Origin: Mastigias papua
Lineage: Eukaryota > Cnidaria > Scyphozoa > Rhizostomeae > Mastigiidae
Reading direction: 5' to 3'
DNA: 64,000 bases
Assembly (NCBI GenBank): GCA_964019165.1
Contig: OZ025268.1
Coordinates: forward strand, 21,076,274 to 21,140,273
Shown: positions 40,195 through 52,500 of the stretch, piece by piece
Layout of the letters: each line of letters starts with the position of its first letter
How positions within the stretch are numbered: the first letter of the stretch is position 1
Program-made: the position numbers and the translations under genes
The notes under the pieces: model-generated
What the model was told of the DNA's origin: nothing
Database searches by the model: none
What the model saw: only the letters and a program-made list of their open reading frames with translations

Positions 40195-43100
40195 CTACAT
40201 TTGCTGTGTTGAGTTTCCATTCCAAGTCTTTTTCTCTTTATCTTCATCATCATCATCTTGTTTAAACTTATATATTTTTCCATCCTTCTTGTATGCTGTA
40301 CTGTTTGTCAAGTGTTTAGAATCACTTCTGTAAGGAATGAGAAGTAATAATTTACAAAAGACACATAGAAAGAGAATCGTTAACTCAAAATCAAAGTATA
40401 ATTAAAAGAATATTCTACAGTAACAAATTTTACACAGGACATGAATTCGTTTAATTGAATTCTAATGACAAATTAGCAAAGGACAGTGCAAACTTCTATA
40501 AATAGAAGTTTGCACTTCCCTGAACTAATTTGTTTATTTTATAACTAAAACTGAACAAACATAAAGTTATAAAATAGTAGCAACATACTTGTATCTGTTA
40601 TGTTGTTCTACTGGTGATGAAGAAACACTTGGTGATTCCCTTTTTTCACTGGACAATAATACTTTTATGTACATGAAAAGAGCAATAATTGGAGATAGGA
40701 CAAACTTGATGAAATCCAATATTGAATTGTTACTGCTGGATGAATGTGCAGGTTCATGCTGTAATTTAGATCAAAATGTTAAAAGACAGAGGGAGAGAGT
40801 GATACACTTTAGTATGTCATTAACTCTCAACCAAAGTCACAACAGAGAGACTTTAACTAAAGATCACTTGATATTGTTCAGGCGTCTCCATAAGGATGTG
40901 CTCCACTGATTGGATCTGATTGGACCTTGTGGCAAAATTTCATATTGAGGAGTTTGATTGATGTCCGCCATATATTGTCAAGGCATGGGATGTGGTCTGG
41001 CTACTTTTCAAGAATGAGGCATAACATGAATCATACACTTCATCTCAGCACGGCATGTACTGAGGCACATGTGTGATCATGCACCTTAAATGAAGAGGCC
41101 TAATTGCTTTGACTGCATATCAAAGTTGGATTCTTGCTAAGTATGTGCACACTCTAGTTGTGAAATAGGAATACATGTTGTAAGGAAACAAATCTGATAC
41201 ATTCTACACACATACCTGAATTACAAAAAGGGCTGCATTTGGAACAAGGTTGACTTCCAATAGGGTGGAAGCCATCTCATTATCTTGAAACTGACGTCTT
41301 GGATACACAGTTGCAAGGCTGATGTTTGAGTTTTCAAACCCATCAATCTGAATGGATAGAATAAATCATGAACAAAAAGACAATTTGTTCTAAATAGGAA
41401 ATAATATATGAAATGAAAAAAATATTGCAATATATATTTTCAAATATGTTTAAGGAGGCATTAGGGTATAACATTTAAAGAGATAATCAAATGTGAACTT
41501 TCTTGGATACAATGCTGGGAGAAACTTCTTGAGGAGAAGAGATAATGCTATATAGAATACCTGTTTGATCACCGTGATGAGATCTGACAGCTTTGAATCT
41601 GTGGAGAACTCTTTTGTTATTGTTGAACCATTTGCAAATCTAAACTGAATTCGCGTATTTCTCCTAAAACAAAATATGTCAATTCATTAATCAACAACAG
41701 TGGAGGACAAGCTTGCCATCTTTACCATATTTACCAATTCAAAAAATACTTTACCCTAAGAAAACAAATGTCATAGAGTAGTTTGACTGAAAATGATGCT
41801 CAGAGGTCCAAGGAGCCAGTAAAGGATGTTTGTTTCAAAGGGTATGTGGGCCCCTTGCCAAAAAAAAATGATACCAAAATTGTGGAAAAGTGTTAAAAGA
41901 AAGGTCACAAAATGACTTCGAGACAACATTTTTCAGTGATCAGTACAAAATAGATCATTTTGCAAAGCCAGATATAATTGAAAAAGAAGATAAACTAGTT
42001 TCAATGCATATTTTGAGTTGACATTTTGCTGATGTTTCCATACTATTTGTATCACCCTTACTTCAAGTCAGTCACTGATTTGCTTTTATACTTTACAAAT
42101 ATGAATGAGGGGCCTAGTGAGTACAGTTCTTGACTGCTATGTGGAATCTCAATGGTTCAAGGCAAAGCCTTTGACCTGAGTTAGGATGCTTGCTCACTGC
42201 CCATCTAGCAGCAAATGGGTACCGGGTTGTGATGCAGGGGAGTTACAGGTGGTGAGGAAAGAACTGGCCTACCAACCTCACTATGCTAATGGCAAAGGGT
42301 AGGTGTCCTCTTTAACAGGCACTACCTAATGTACATAATTGCACATGGGACTATCCTTTAGCTTTTTACTTTACAATAATGGAATATCTAGGAAACCAGC
42401 ATATCAGCAAAAAGTTTACCTTTCCACTGTAACTGGTTCAGAACTTGTTTTTTCTTTCCTTCTTGCCATTCTTTGCATTTTTTCATTTTCTTTATCCCTT
42501 TCATACTTTGCTTTCTTTTCAGCTTTGTCTTGTGCTATTTTTGTTTGAATGTCCTGATGGGCATAATCCTTGCTACTGTTTGAGTCACTTTTCCCCTGTT
42601 TGTCTTCCCCTTCTACTTCTAAAGCAGTTTCTCTTGAGGAAACCACCTGTCTATTATTACTTATCTTCTTTTCACGTTGATCCTAAAAGGATAATTAATA
42701 CCATTTAATTCACAAGAAAAGGAAATCATTAGTGTCATTGTCACTTGGTCCAGCAGAAGTATGAAAACATGCAAATAATGATGGCAATATGGTAAGGGTT
42801 CTTTTCACTGACCATGTAAGTCCTCCAGATGAACCAACAGACTATTAGATCACAAAGCAAGGACTCAAATCCCCAAACATATCTAATCTTACTATCTCTT
42901 GGGAAAAACTATACTAATCAGGCCCTGACCTGAGCAAAAAAATTATGCTCTAAAAATGAGCTCCTTGAATAATTTAGAGGCTCTGTTTTGCACCTCTTCT
43001 AAGAATGCATACCTTCAACTTTGCAAATTTGGGTCCTCAACATGGAGTGCTATGGGCACAGTTTTAGGTATGCTTTAGGTGTTCATGCTCAATTGAGCAC

Positions 43101-45200
43101 CTTTCCAAGCAAAGCCTGACTGATCATATACTGGGTAATAATATACATACCAAGAGCAGGTACATACACCTTTTAGACGCTCATCCCATCATATTGAAAT
43201 TGAACTTAAAACAAATATTACCTTTAGTGTACCAGACACTTTGGCAACAAAGGCATCTGTATCCAAATATCCTGGTATTATATCTGCAGGAATACCTGAC
43301 TGGTTTATCAAGTAGGTAGATGGTATGCAGAGTACAGGATCTTTTTAATGAACAAATTAAGGATGTAATAGACAAATTTAACACATACTATCAATAGGAC
43401 ACAGAAAGTGAAATAGGTATGTCATTAACAAGAAACAAAAGTTGAAAATGAAAGGATACAGCATTGTGAAAATTGATTACATTCCAAACTGTAGAGGGAA
43501 AAACATAGAGATCAGAGCATAATAAAAATTGAATGGGCCTGTTTATGACAACTTAAGACAAACATCAATAAGTCACCTAATATCAAACATAAAGTTTTCA
43601 TTTATTCTCTTAGTATTAATTTGAAAGAGTTCTTGAATTGCCAGGACTCAGCCAAATTGAGACTTACACATACAGTTGAACTATGCAGTCAAATGTCACT
43701 AAATTTGAGATGAATTGATAATCTACAGTATAGCCAATAGAGATCCATGGAAACCAACCTATATAAGTCTGAACTTAAAGTCACCTAAATTCAAAATTTT
43801 TTTATATTACATGTTTTTCTGGAGCATTACCTAGTAGCAACAACACTAGAATTGAGTTTGATCTGTAACAAGCTTCCAGCCTATATTACAGTAGCAGTTA
43901 TAGTATAATATAGTATAGTATATTATAGTATAGTATAGCACAGTATAGTATAGTATAGTATAGTATAGCACAGTATAGTATAGTACAGTATAATATAGTA
44001 TAGTATATTATAGTATAGTATAGCACAGTATAGTATAGTATAGTATAGCACAGTATAGCATAGTATAGTATAGTATAGCATAAGAGTTGAACACAATAAA
44101 ACTACTATGCCAATTAAACAGTATTTCAGAGGCTTGTAGCTGTTTGAAGCCAAAACATGAAAGGAATGAATATTAGTAAATTTTCATTCAGTGGTATTAA
44201 TACATTGACACTGTTTTTTAATGCAAAATGTCCATAAAATGACAAAAAATTATGCAATAAAGTAAACATTAGAAAATAAATTGCAGCTTACCTCCCTGCT
44301 TTTATTCTTATTGCAACACATCTATCAGGAGAACAACAATCTACTACCTGTAAATAAGTAAAAACTAATGACATCATACTTTTCCTATATGCAAAAAGTA
44401 ATTTAACAATTCACTCCCTGATTTCATTTGATTTACTTCAAAGTATGCACCCCTTAGGTCTTCTAAAACAATACACAGAAAAATCTACATAGACCTTAAT
44501 TCAAGTGACCAAGAATATAAGATTAACTAAGTAAATAAGCAGAAAAGAATATAAGATTAACTAATTAAATAAGCAGAATTATTAGTGTATCAGATTGGAA
44601 ACCTTGATATGCATCAATGGTATCCTGGGTATATAATAGCCTACAAGATATATAACAACCTAGGAAAGCAATAATCAAACATTTCAGTTTGGCAAATAGG
44701 CGACACACTGCAACAAAAATGACTTTTTACTTAGATTCCTTATAATTTAAGATGCAAGGCAGATTGCAAATCACAACAAACTGATTATTTCTCATCTTAT
44801 TATGATGAGAAGTCTACTTCACAATGTTGTATCAATATTGAGGTCAATATAGTTTAAGACTTGAGAAATTTTCTATATATGTATACCTTTTCGTCATTCC
44901 AGATTTCAACCATCCTTTTTGATTCCTCATTCTCCCCTGTATGGAAATATACACAGTAATAGGATGGATCCAACATACAAGTTTACGTTTAGTTTTCTGT
45001 CACAGAAAGGATATGCACCAAAGATATATGTCATGGTTTCATATCATAAACACTAAAATATTGTTTCATGGATATTTGGGCTAACGCTAACATTGTTTGA
45101 GCGGGATTAAATACCAACCTTCAACAAACACAATGAATATTTTATTTTCATTCAAAGCTTTCTTTATAGAATTCTCCACTGTTCCAGTAAACCAATGCAT
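40195..45200 (-). CDS. UBXN4: UBXN4 (erasin / UBXD2): ER-associated degradation factor, UBX domain
   Basis: ER-membrane UBX protein that recruits p97/VCP for ER-associated degradation. Exons: 45200-45119, 44936-44887, 44347-44292, 43862-43831, 43340-43222, 42682-42420, 41663-41561, 41347-41216, 40758-40589, 40327-40195. The total is about 379 residues (human 508), and all joins keep phase. The N-terminal thioredoxin-like region has MHWFTGTVENSIKKA, IFIVFVEG and PVLCIPSTYLINQSGIPADI. A charged helix with KIAQDKAEKKAKYERDKENE follows, then the UBX fold: TRIQFRFANGSTITKEFSTD and ISLATVYPRRQF. After this comes a hydrophobic hairpin FIKFVLSPIIALFMYIKVLL, which should be the ER membrane anchor. The C-terminus TWNGNSTQQM is the family signature. 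Exon 4 (32 nt, SNSILVLLLL) is placed from splice sites and phase only. The linker is shorter than in vertebrates. It is head to head with ORMDL. Confidence 0.93.
40920..41107. repeat. Dispersed repeat, copy A
   Basis: It shares the closing block (CACCTTAAATGAAGAGGCCT) and several upstream words (AAAATTTCA, TATTGTCAAGGCA, GGCATG) in the same order with 51418-51605. The family is not recognised. It lies in a UBXN4 intron. Confidence 0.45.
42109..42330 (+). repeat. Candidate tRNA-derived SINE
   Basis: The tRNA-like head GGGGCCTAGTGAGTACAGTT has a B box GGTTCAAGGC at 42154-42163, followed by a body with CAAATGGGTACC. It lies in the UBXN4 intron just beyond exon 42682-42420. Confidence 0.4.
43893..44083. 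repeat. TATAG pentanucleotide satellite with CACAG variants
   Basis: About 190 bp of TATAG units interspersed with CACAG and TATTA variants. In UBXN4 transcription direction it ends about 31 nt before exon 43862-43831. Confidence 0.93.
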
Positions 45201-45543
45201 TTTAAAAACCAGTTACAATAATATGCAAACGTCATAAGCACTTGGCATAGCCGGTCACTCTAGTTCCTCACCTGAAAATGAAACTCGTAACGAAGATGAG
45301 ACAAGTACACGCATGCGTGACTTAGTTACTCTTCAGATTATCAGATGAACAGGTTGTGACGAGAAAAATTAAAAGCCTAGAAAGTTGACTTCTTGTGAGC
45401 TTGATGTGCAGAGTTGGTGTTGCTTTAGAGGAATTTTTGTTCAAGATCTGACAAAGAACTAGGTAGGTGAAGAAGAAGGAAGTTACCGTACATATGTATT
45501 GATCATCCTCCAGTAGAGAATAGTTCTTCTTGTTCTCTACCAG
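45201..45543. promoter_or_regulatory. Putative bidirectional promoter UBXN4 / ORMDL
   Basis: 343 bp between divergent start codons. CACGCATGCGTGAC at about 45309-45322 is a palindrome resembling an NRF1 site. This is a sequence match only. Confidence 0.5.
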
Positions 45544-47224
45544 ATGTCACCTTATTTGCCAAATTCAAGAAGTGGCAAAACTTGTAATATCACTATGGAG
45601 AACCTCGGAGAGATGAACATTACCAAGGATCAGCAAAACATTCATAGTTTATACAATCAGAATGAAACATGGCTTAGTGAAAAGGGAGCATGGCTGACGT
45701 ACTTCATTTTGATTGTTTTCTTGCATTTGGTATTGCTCAGCGTTCCATTCTTTGATACGGCAACTGCATGGACAATGACAAATGTCATTCATAATGTGGT
45801 ACGTATGATACTTTATTCATATTGAGAAGAGTATCCGCAATGAGTAATGGCTTGAAGATTAGGCCTAGGTGCATCCAATGCAGAGCTCACTCCGGAGATT
45901 TGTTCAGTCACCTTTGCCTTCACATCAAGTTAACACAAACAGGTTGCTTCCCTGTCGTATGCCTACAAGCTAGCGCCACAGATAATCAAGTCTCATGCCA
46001 GTCCACTGAGGGACAGAAATCTCTGGCGTTGGATAGGTACATGGAATGCACTCAGGACGTTAGGCCGAAATTTTATGACATCATGATATCAGTGTGGTTT
46101 TCTTGTGAAATTAGTTTGTTGACTTACTCCGTTTGCTTGCTCTGATTAATATTATTTTAAAGTAGCTTTTATGTGGATATTTTTAATTTTTTGTTTTAAG
46201 ATCTTTCGTAATTTTCTCCTCTTGTTTCTTGGTTTCTATATGACTTATATTACTTTGAATTCTATATGAATTTACAAACAAATTCCAAACATTTAACAAA
46301 ATTGAAGGCCATGCATCCCTTTTGCCCGTGTGGTCCCTGTAGGAGTTTGCTACAGGCTATAAGTTTACGCAAAAACGTATCAGTATAAGTATAAGTATAT
46401 ACTTATGTATGCCATTGATTCATTGCACTCAGTCACATCACGTCATGCCAGAGTATTGGAACAATTCTGTATTATGGTCTTCTTTCATTCAGGGAAACTA
46501 CTTTCTTCTCCACCATGTCAAAGGTGCACCATTTCAAACATTTGACCAAGGAACCTCAAGGAAGCTTACTCATTGGGAGCAAATTGACCATGGAGAGATG
46601 TACACAATGACAAGAAAATTTCTGACTCTTATTCCAGTGATTTTGTAAGTGTTATTTTAGTGATGTAGCTTGAATTTTAAGGTGATTGTAGTTGCCACCT
46701 GCCATATTCATTGTGTGTGCCCCTTTCTATAGAAGAAGGTAGACAATTTTTCCTAGCCATGACAGTGGGGTGAAGATTTGCTGATTTTTGTGGGAATTGC
46801 CCTTGATTATGGGTAGGGTAATAGTAGCTAGTTCAAACATGAATACAACACCTTTGATTTGAGTTCTTTAATGAGATGTGATAGAATTTTCATTAGTGCA
46901 ATGACAAACCAGGACTAGTCCAACTATATCAAGATAATTTCAATAGGACTTGTTTTACATTTTGATTTAATTCTTTCAAGTTGTGGTGTTGAGATTGGAA
47001 GTCAACTCATCTGATGAAGATTTTGCAAACTCTGTTTGTTTTTTGTCATAGTTTTACATCTTATTGACTAAGTATATTTTTTCTTTAGGTTCATTTTGGC
47101 AAGTTTTTACTCTGATTACAATCAGTGGCATTTCTTTCTAAACTTCAGCACATTGGCTCTTGCTGTGATTCCAAAAATGCCGCAGCTGTATAAAGTTCGT
47201 CTTTTTGGGATTAACAAGTACTAG
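45544..47224 (+). CDS. ORMDL: ORMDL family protein: ER regulator of sphingolipid synthesis
   Basis: ER membrane protein that binds and restrains serine palmitoyltransferase. Exons 45544-45798, 46493-46644 and 47089-47224; phases 0 and 2 match. From the first ATG it is 180 residues; from ATG 45595, 163; from ATG 45613, 157, closest to the family's 153, so the true start may be 45613. Four membrane segments can be read: GAWLTYFILIVFLHLVLLSV, TNVIHNVGNYFLLHHVKG, ILFILASFYSD and FFLNFSTLALAVI. Conserved family blocks are present: KGAPFQTFDQG, LTHWEQIDHG, TRKFLTLIPVI, and the C-terminal IPKMPQLYKVRLFGINKY. An AATAAA lies at 48369-48374, which would imply a 3' UTR of over 1 kb. Confidence 0.95.
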
Positions 47225-49515
47225 GATCAGTATGGGACCATCTGTTCAGAAAAGTTCCAAATTGTATGGTGTTGTTGCATTTGATCAGTTTGATTTTATG
47301 TTTTCTAGCATCCTCTGAAGGTGCATTGACTGTTGTTTCTAGTATGGATTGTGCATCTTGTACAATATCAAGGAAGTTTCATGCTTTTTGAAAATCAAAT
47401 GCAGTGTTAGTAAATTTGGTTTGCTGTTCACAATGCTATATATTCATGACAACACAAAGTGTTCCATGATAGCATTTGTTTTGTCCTCTTTTTGCTCTAG
47501 TTTCAAGAAAATAACAATAAGGAGACAAATATGCTCAGTTGCATATGATTTGGAATGTATCATAAAGTAACAGCAGAATATTTTCATAAGGAAATCTTAT
47601 ATTTTCTTCATTTGCTTTTTGCAATCACAGCTCTTTTGTCATCATTTTTGATACACAATCCTGTACACTTCCCTTATAGTTAGGCACTATGAGGAAAACA
47701 TTCATTTTTCACACTATCACATATAAGTATACCTTCACTTCTACATCACCTAGAATGTTCATATTGTGACTTTTCAGTGTAGATCACAACAATTTGGGCT
47801 TAATTTTATACTCTTGATTCAACTGTATTATAGATCAACAAACTCTCTATTATAGATCATTTAAGTTCAATTTTAAGTGACCAGTCAGCACCATAGTATG
47901 CAAAGATATTAATGCTGAAATGGAAGACATTTTAACTGACATTTGCATTGTGTTTCTTATTTACTATTACAGAAATGTGTATATTGAATGATATTAACAT
48001 TACAAGTGAATCACCTCATTTTGTTTAAAAAATCTTGTCATTCTGCTGCAGGGCTTTGTCAAAAGATGAACCAAGTAGAAGGTTAGGGGATGGATCAGTT
48101 TATCAATCTGTCATAGTTGATAATTGCTAGTAAAGCCTATAGGAGGCTTCACCCTCAGTAACATAAGAACTACAGGCAGATATGGTCAGTAATACCAGAG
48201 GTTATGGCCTAAGATACTTGATAGACCAAGCTCTTCGGGGACTAGGCATTATTGAGATATACTTGGGAGTAAGCATTTTCTTGACTGGTAGGATCCTCTT
48301 GCTGGCATCTTGTTTGAGGTGCAGGGTGGTTCTTTTTTTTAATTAGTGATATGGATGTTCTTTGATGCAATAAAAACTGAATAATGGAAACAATTTTCAT
48401 TTATTTTAAGTTGAATCTTGGAGTTTCAATGGCCTTGCAGTTTCCCATATTTTGGTTTTTTTATTTCACTCTAAGAGTTGCCATTCATCAGAATTAATTG
48501 TTAAGGAGCCATGTTTATAGTCGTGCTTAAGTTTTAATCCATATAGTTGCTAATTACAATTATTAAGTACCCCATACCATTGCTACCCCTAAAAAGTTAT
48601 CTTTGAAAAGTATGCTCAAGAATATTGAATGATGTTGCCTTCTTGGATTCAACTGAAAGGCTATTCTACAATTTTCTCTGCAGCAGGAAAAACAACTATT
48701 CTTTTCTAACCAAATGCCTGCAAGAGTGGACCACCAAGAACAACCAAATTATGGTCTGAGATCTCAGCAGCTCAGTGTTTAGATTCTTTGTACCTAGTTG
48801 AGAAACTACCTTGATTGTACTTCGGTAGCAGGCACCAAGCATATAAACAACATATCGCTAGCAGGCCAAAACAGTATTTTGCTTACAAACTTATGAAAAA
48901 TAGAAAAGTTGAGTTAATACAAACAGCAGATCTAACAGGGGCTACTTTTGAAGTGGTTGTACTCTCAGGTTATAAACAAAACAGTAACGTTTCGAACTGT
49001 TGGAGAGTGCTCTGCAATACGGACAACTTTCATCACTGCATAATAATGGTTGTTGAAATTACATTGGGTCCCGGTTTCGAAAGTGCCAATATCGTAACCT
49101 CTAATTGAAACTCGATGAAAGTATGGAGAAGAGGCCAGTGCATAATGACCTAAGCGGTACCACTTACCAGTACGATTTCATTCAAAATATGCGGAGAGGC
49201 TTGTTTTGAATCGGAATCTGCCTAAGTTGTAAGGAACATTATAACTTATCTTTTTTTAGTATTGAGAGTATGTTTATCAAAATTATTTGAAGTATTGCTT
49301 ATTATGATGGCTTCTTGCCAAATTATGAAAGAAGAAAAATTTTTAGAGATTTTTAGCCTATCATAATTATTAACGATGGATTGAGCGGAACTTTTTGTTG
49401 CTCCTTTCAGAGCGATTCTGCTTATTTTCTCATGAATTTTTCTGCTGTGGTATTATTGCTTAGTATGGTCGCGTTGATTCTACAGTATTCCTTTTGTTTA
49501 GGTTTTCGAGAAAAA
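47225..49515. other. ORMDL 3' UTR and DDX23 upstream region
   Basis: No additional gene is supported. AATAAA at 48369-48374 could end ORMDL transcripts. A 97-codon plus-strand ORF at 48815-49108 has no recognisable features. Confidence 0.45.
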
Positions 49516-52500
49516 ATGGTGTTGAGTTCTCAAGTTGTTGTTGCCACTTCGTCATCATCATCCTCTACATCAGAAAGAAGAGATGATAGTAGAATTGGGC
49601 GAAAGTTTACGGAGAAAAAGAGCAACGAATTTGATGATCGAAGAAAAGTTGACAGATCATATAGCAGCAAAGGGTCAGAAAGTAAGGGAAGCAGAGATGA
49701 TAGAAGCCAAGAAGAAAGGAAAGATAAATCAGGAGAATTACCACTGGAAAGAAGAGAAAGAGAGGTGGAATATAAAGATGAACAGAGAAAAGAAGACCAT
49801 GATGAAGGCAGGGGAGAGCGAAAATCAAGGCATTCTAGACACCGACATGAAAGAAAAAGTAAAAAGAAACACAAACACAGATCAAGGTCAAGAGAAAGAT
49901 TGAAGGAAAGCAGTAGTAAAAGAAAAGGCATAGAGGATGAGAGTGTAGCATCAAAAAAGATGTGAGCTTTGGGTTTAAACTATATTAAAGGATTTCCTCA
50001 AGGAAAATTTTGTAGCTGTTCAAATACAGATAGTAGTGGCTATTGGGTTCTCACTTAGAATGTTTATTTGACTATAGTAATTTCCTTCTTAGTTGGAAGT
50101 AATTCAGAGGTTGCAACATTTTTCTTATCATTGTTGTGATTAGAAGTTGGCTTCTTGTCAACACTCCAATCCACGACATGTGAGTTTTGATTGTAATTGA
50201 GCAGATAGACAAATGGCTGGGACACTCACACTGTCTTACAATCAGCTGGTGGGTGCCTAGTGGTAATATTATAGAAATAAAGCAGTAAGGAGAGGGATAG
50301 TAACCCTACTTTATTGAGTCAATTGTAATGGATGAGCTGTCCTCTCTATTAGTCACTCTGCAATATATGAATAATACACGGGTCTTTTCTTTATCTTTTT
50401 CACTAGGACATGAATTGAATGTTTCAGTCATGAATATATGAATACGGTATATTTGACATCACTTCATGTTTCAAAGAGTGATTACATAATACTTAAAACT
50501 GTATCATACCTTCTAGCTTGTCATTATTTTCATTTATAGGAAAATTGAAGAGGAAGGAAATGAAGAAGAACAGTCTCTAATAAAGAAGGAGGTATTCAAT
50601 ACTTCATATCAGTGCCAATGTGATTAAGTATATGTTGAAGCATAATGATTCATGACACCTTGCCCTACCTAGCCTGATGATGTAGACAGATTTTATCTGC
50701 ATTTCTCCAATACATTCAGTTATGGATTTTGAAGGTGCAGTTTATAATGAAGAGTGGCTTTCATTTTTTTCTGAGTATATATAGTATAGTTTATATTCAA
50801 GGGCGGCTTATAATCAATGGAATATGGTAGACTTACTTGGAAAAGGTACTTTGACTCAAGGAGAATGATATATTCTGCTTTTTCATATTCTGTAACTTGA
50901 CACCTAAATGTTACATAATGATTTATTTTAGCCATTATCATTAGAGGAGCTAATTGCAAAAAGAGAAGAGGAACAAAAAGCTTTGGAAAAGGTATGTGAA
51001 GTATTAGCAGTTGTTTCTGTTTGCTTTTTTCATGGGGGTACATTGTGATCCATTTTGATCTTGTTTGCAGGATAGATAGAGATATTGACATTTGCAGCTC
51101 AACACTTTTGCATTTCACATTTAGTTCACATAGTCTTTTATACCAAAGCTAATTTTCCCATGAGCATTGAAATTTCAGACCCATTTTGTTCATTCTTTTA
51201 TCATCAATCTAGGAAAATAGTTGAGGAATCTGTTTAGTTTGCAGAAGAGAGTGGCAGATTTGATTGAAATAGTATATTAATGTAGAGATAGTGCAATGAA
51301 ATTTATAGTTGACTTATTATAGTGGTTTCATTTTATTTTTGTCATTGTCATTACTTTTGTTCTTAGGAATTCACATGTAATATACAGGCCTCTTTATAGG
51401 GATTTTAGCAGATACACAACTGATCACACACCTCATTGTGAAATTTTGCAATGAGAAATGTGATTTATGTCCACAATTTATTGTCAAAGCACATTATCTG
51501 ACTAGTTTTTAATAATTTGCTGCATGGTGAAACATGCATCTTATTTCATCAAGGGGCATGCAAAGGCAGGATAGTGTGATTGTGTACCTTAAATAGGGAG
51601 GCCTGTTAACATAATGGTTATTTAGCATAACATAGACATTGCTTCCTTTATTATTTGTATTTATGTAGTCAAATTCAGTGAATGATGTAATGATAGAAGA
51701 GCATAGACAAAAATATCATTGATTTTACTTTTTGATTTGTTGAACCATGAGCATTAAGTAACCCTTCTTTAACAGTCTTCATGGCTTATTAAGAAGTTGC
51801 TTCTTTTATTCTTGAAAAAGCCAAAATTCCTAACAAAAGAAGAGCGAGCTGCAGAAGCATTGAGAAGGAGACACATGCAAGTTGCAGAGCAAAGAAAACA
51901 ACTTGAGGTTGGTATAGTAAATAATTTTGTACTGCTGATGATACTTTAAGCTACATACTCTTTATTCATATCATGAAATATAAAGTAAAAATTCTGTCCT
52001 CTCCTCATGAGCTCTTCAAATGTGCTTTGGGTTAATTATTTTTCTGTCCTATGGGTCGAAATAGAAGTAGCTCCAATTCTGCATCAGCAATTTTGCTGCT
52101 AATTTGAGCAACCTGTCTAAATTAAGACATGAATTTATGTGTGTATATATGTCCCTACTTTGATCTTGGACTACACCATGTTGTTTTTTGGGATCAATCC
52201 TTGTGGTGAAAGTATTTTATCATGATATCATACTATTATGTGCTTAGGCATAATTTTCACCCTTTGCAATAAAAAATATAGTTCACTGTCTAACATGTAA
52301 GATACATGGGAATAGTATATGTCTAGTAGGTATCACCAGTGCTCTTGAGTTTAGCTTATTGTATAACTGCTTTCAAACTTGTTTCCACTCATGAACCAGC
52401 TACTTTTTCATGATGTTAGTGAAAGAGTCCTCTCTGCCACTGCTAAATATTTCTTAATTTTCCTTGAGGTAATCATATTCCTTCAATAACAATGTGTTCC

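Noticed and set aside
42840..42930. Minus-strand B-box-like GGATTTGAGTCC
   Set aside because: No A box at the right spacing was found.
45822..46145. 107-codon plus-strand ORF in ORMDL intron 1
   Set aside because: The ORMDL exon ends at 45798 with a clear donor and the downstream exon matches the family; the ORF has no recognisable content.
48815..49108. 97-codon ORF upstream of DDX23
   Set aside because: No family resemblance, no membrane or signal features, and no supporting splice or poly(A) context.
49530..49931. 133-codon leucine/serine-rich minus-strand ORF
   Set aside because: Shadow of the RS/RE/RK-rich first exon of DDX23.
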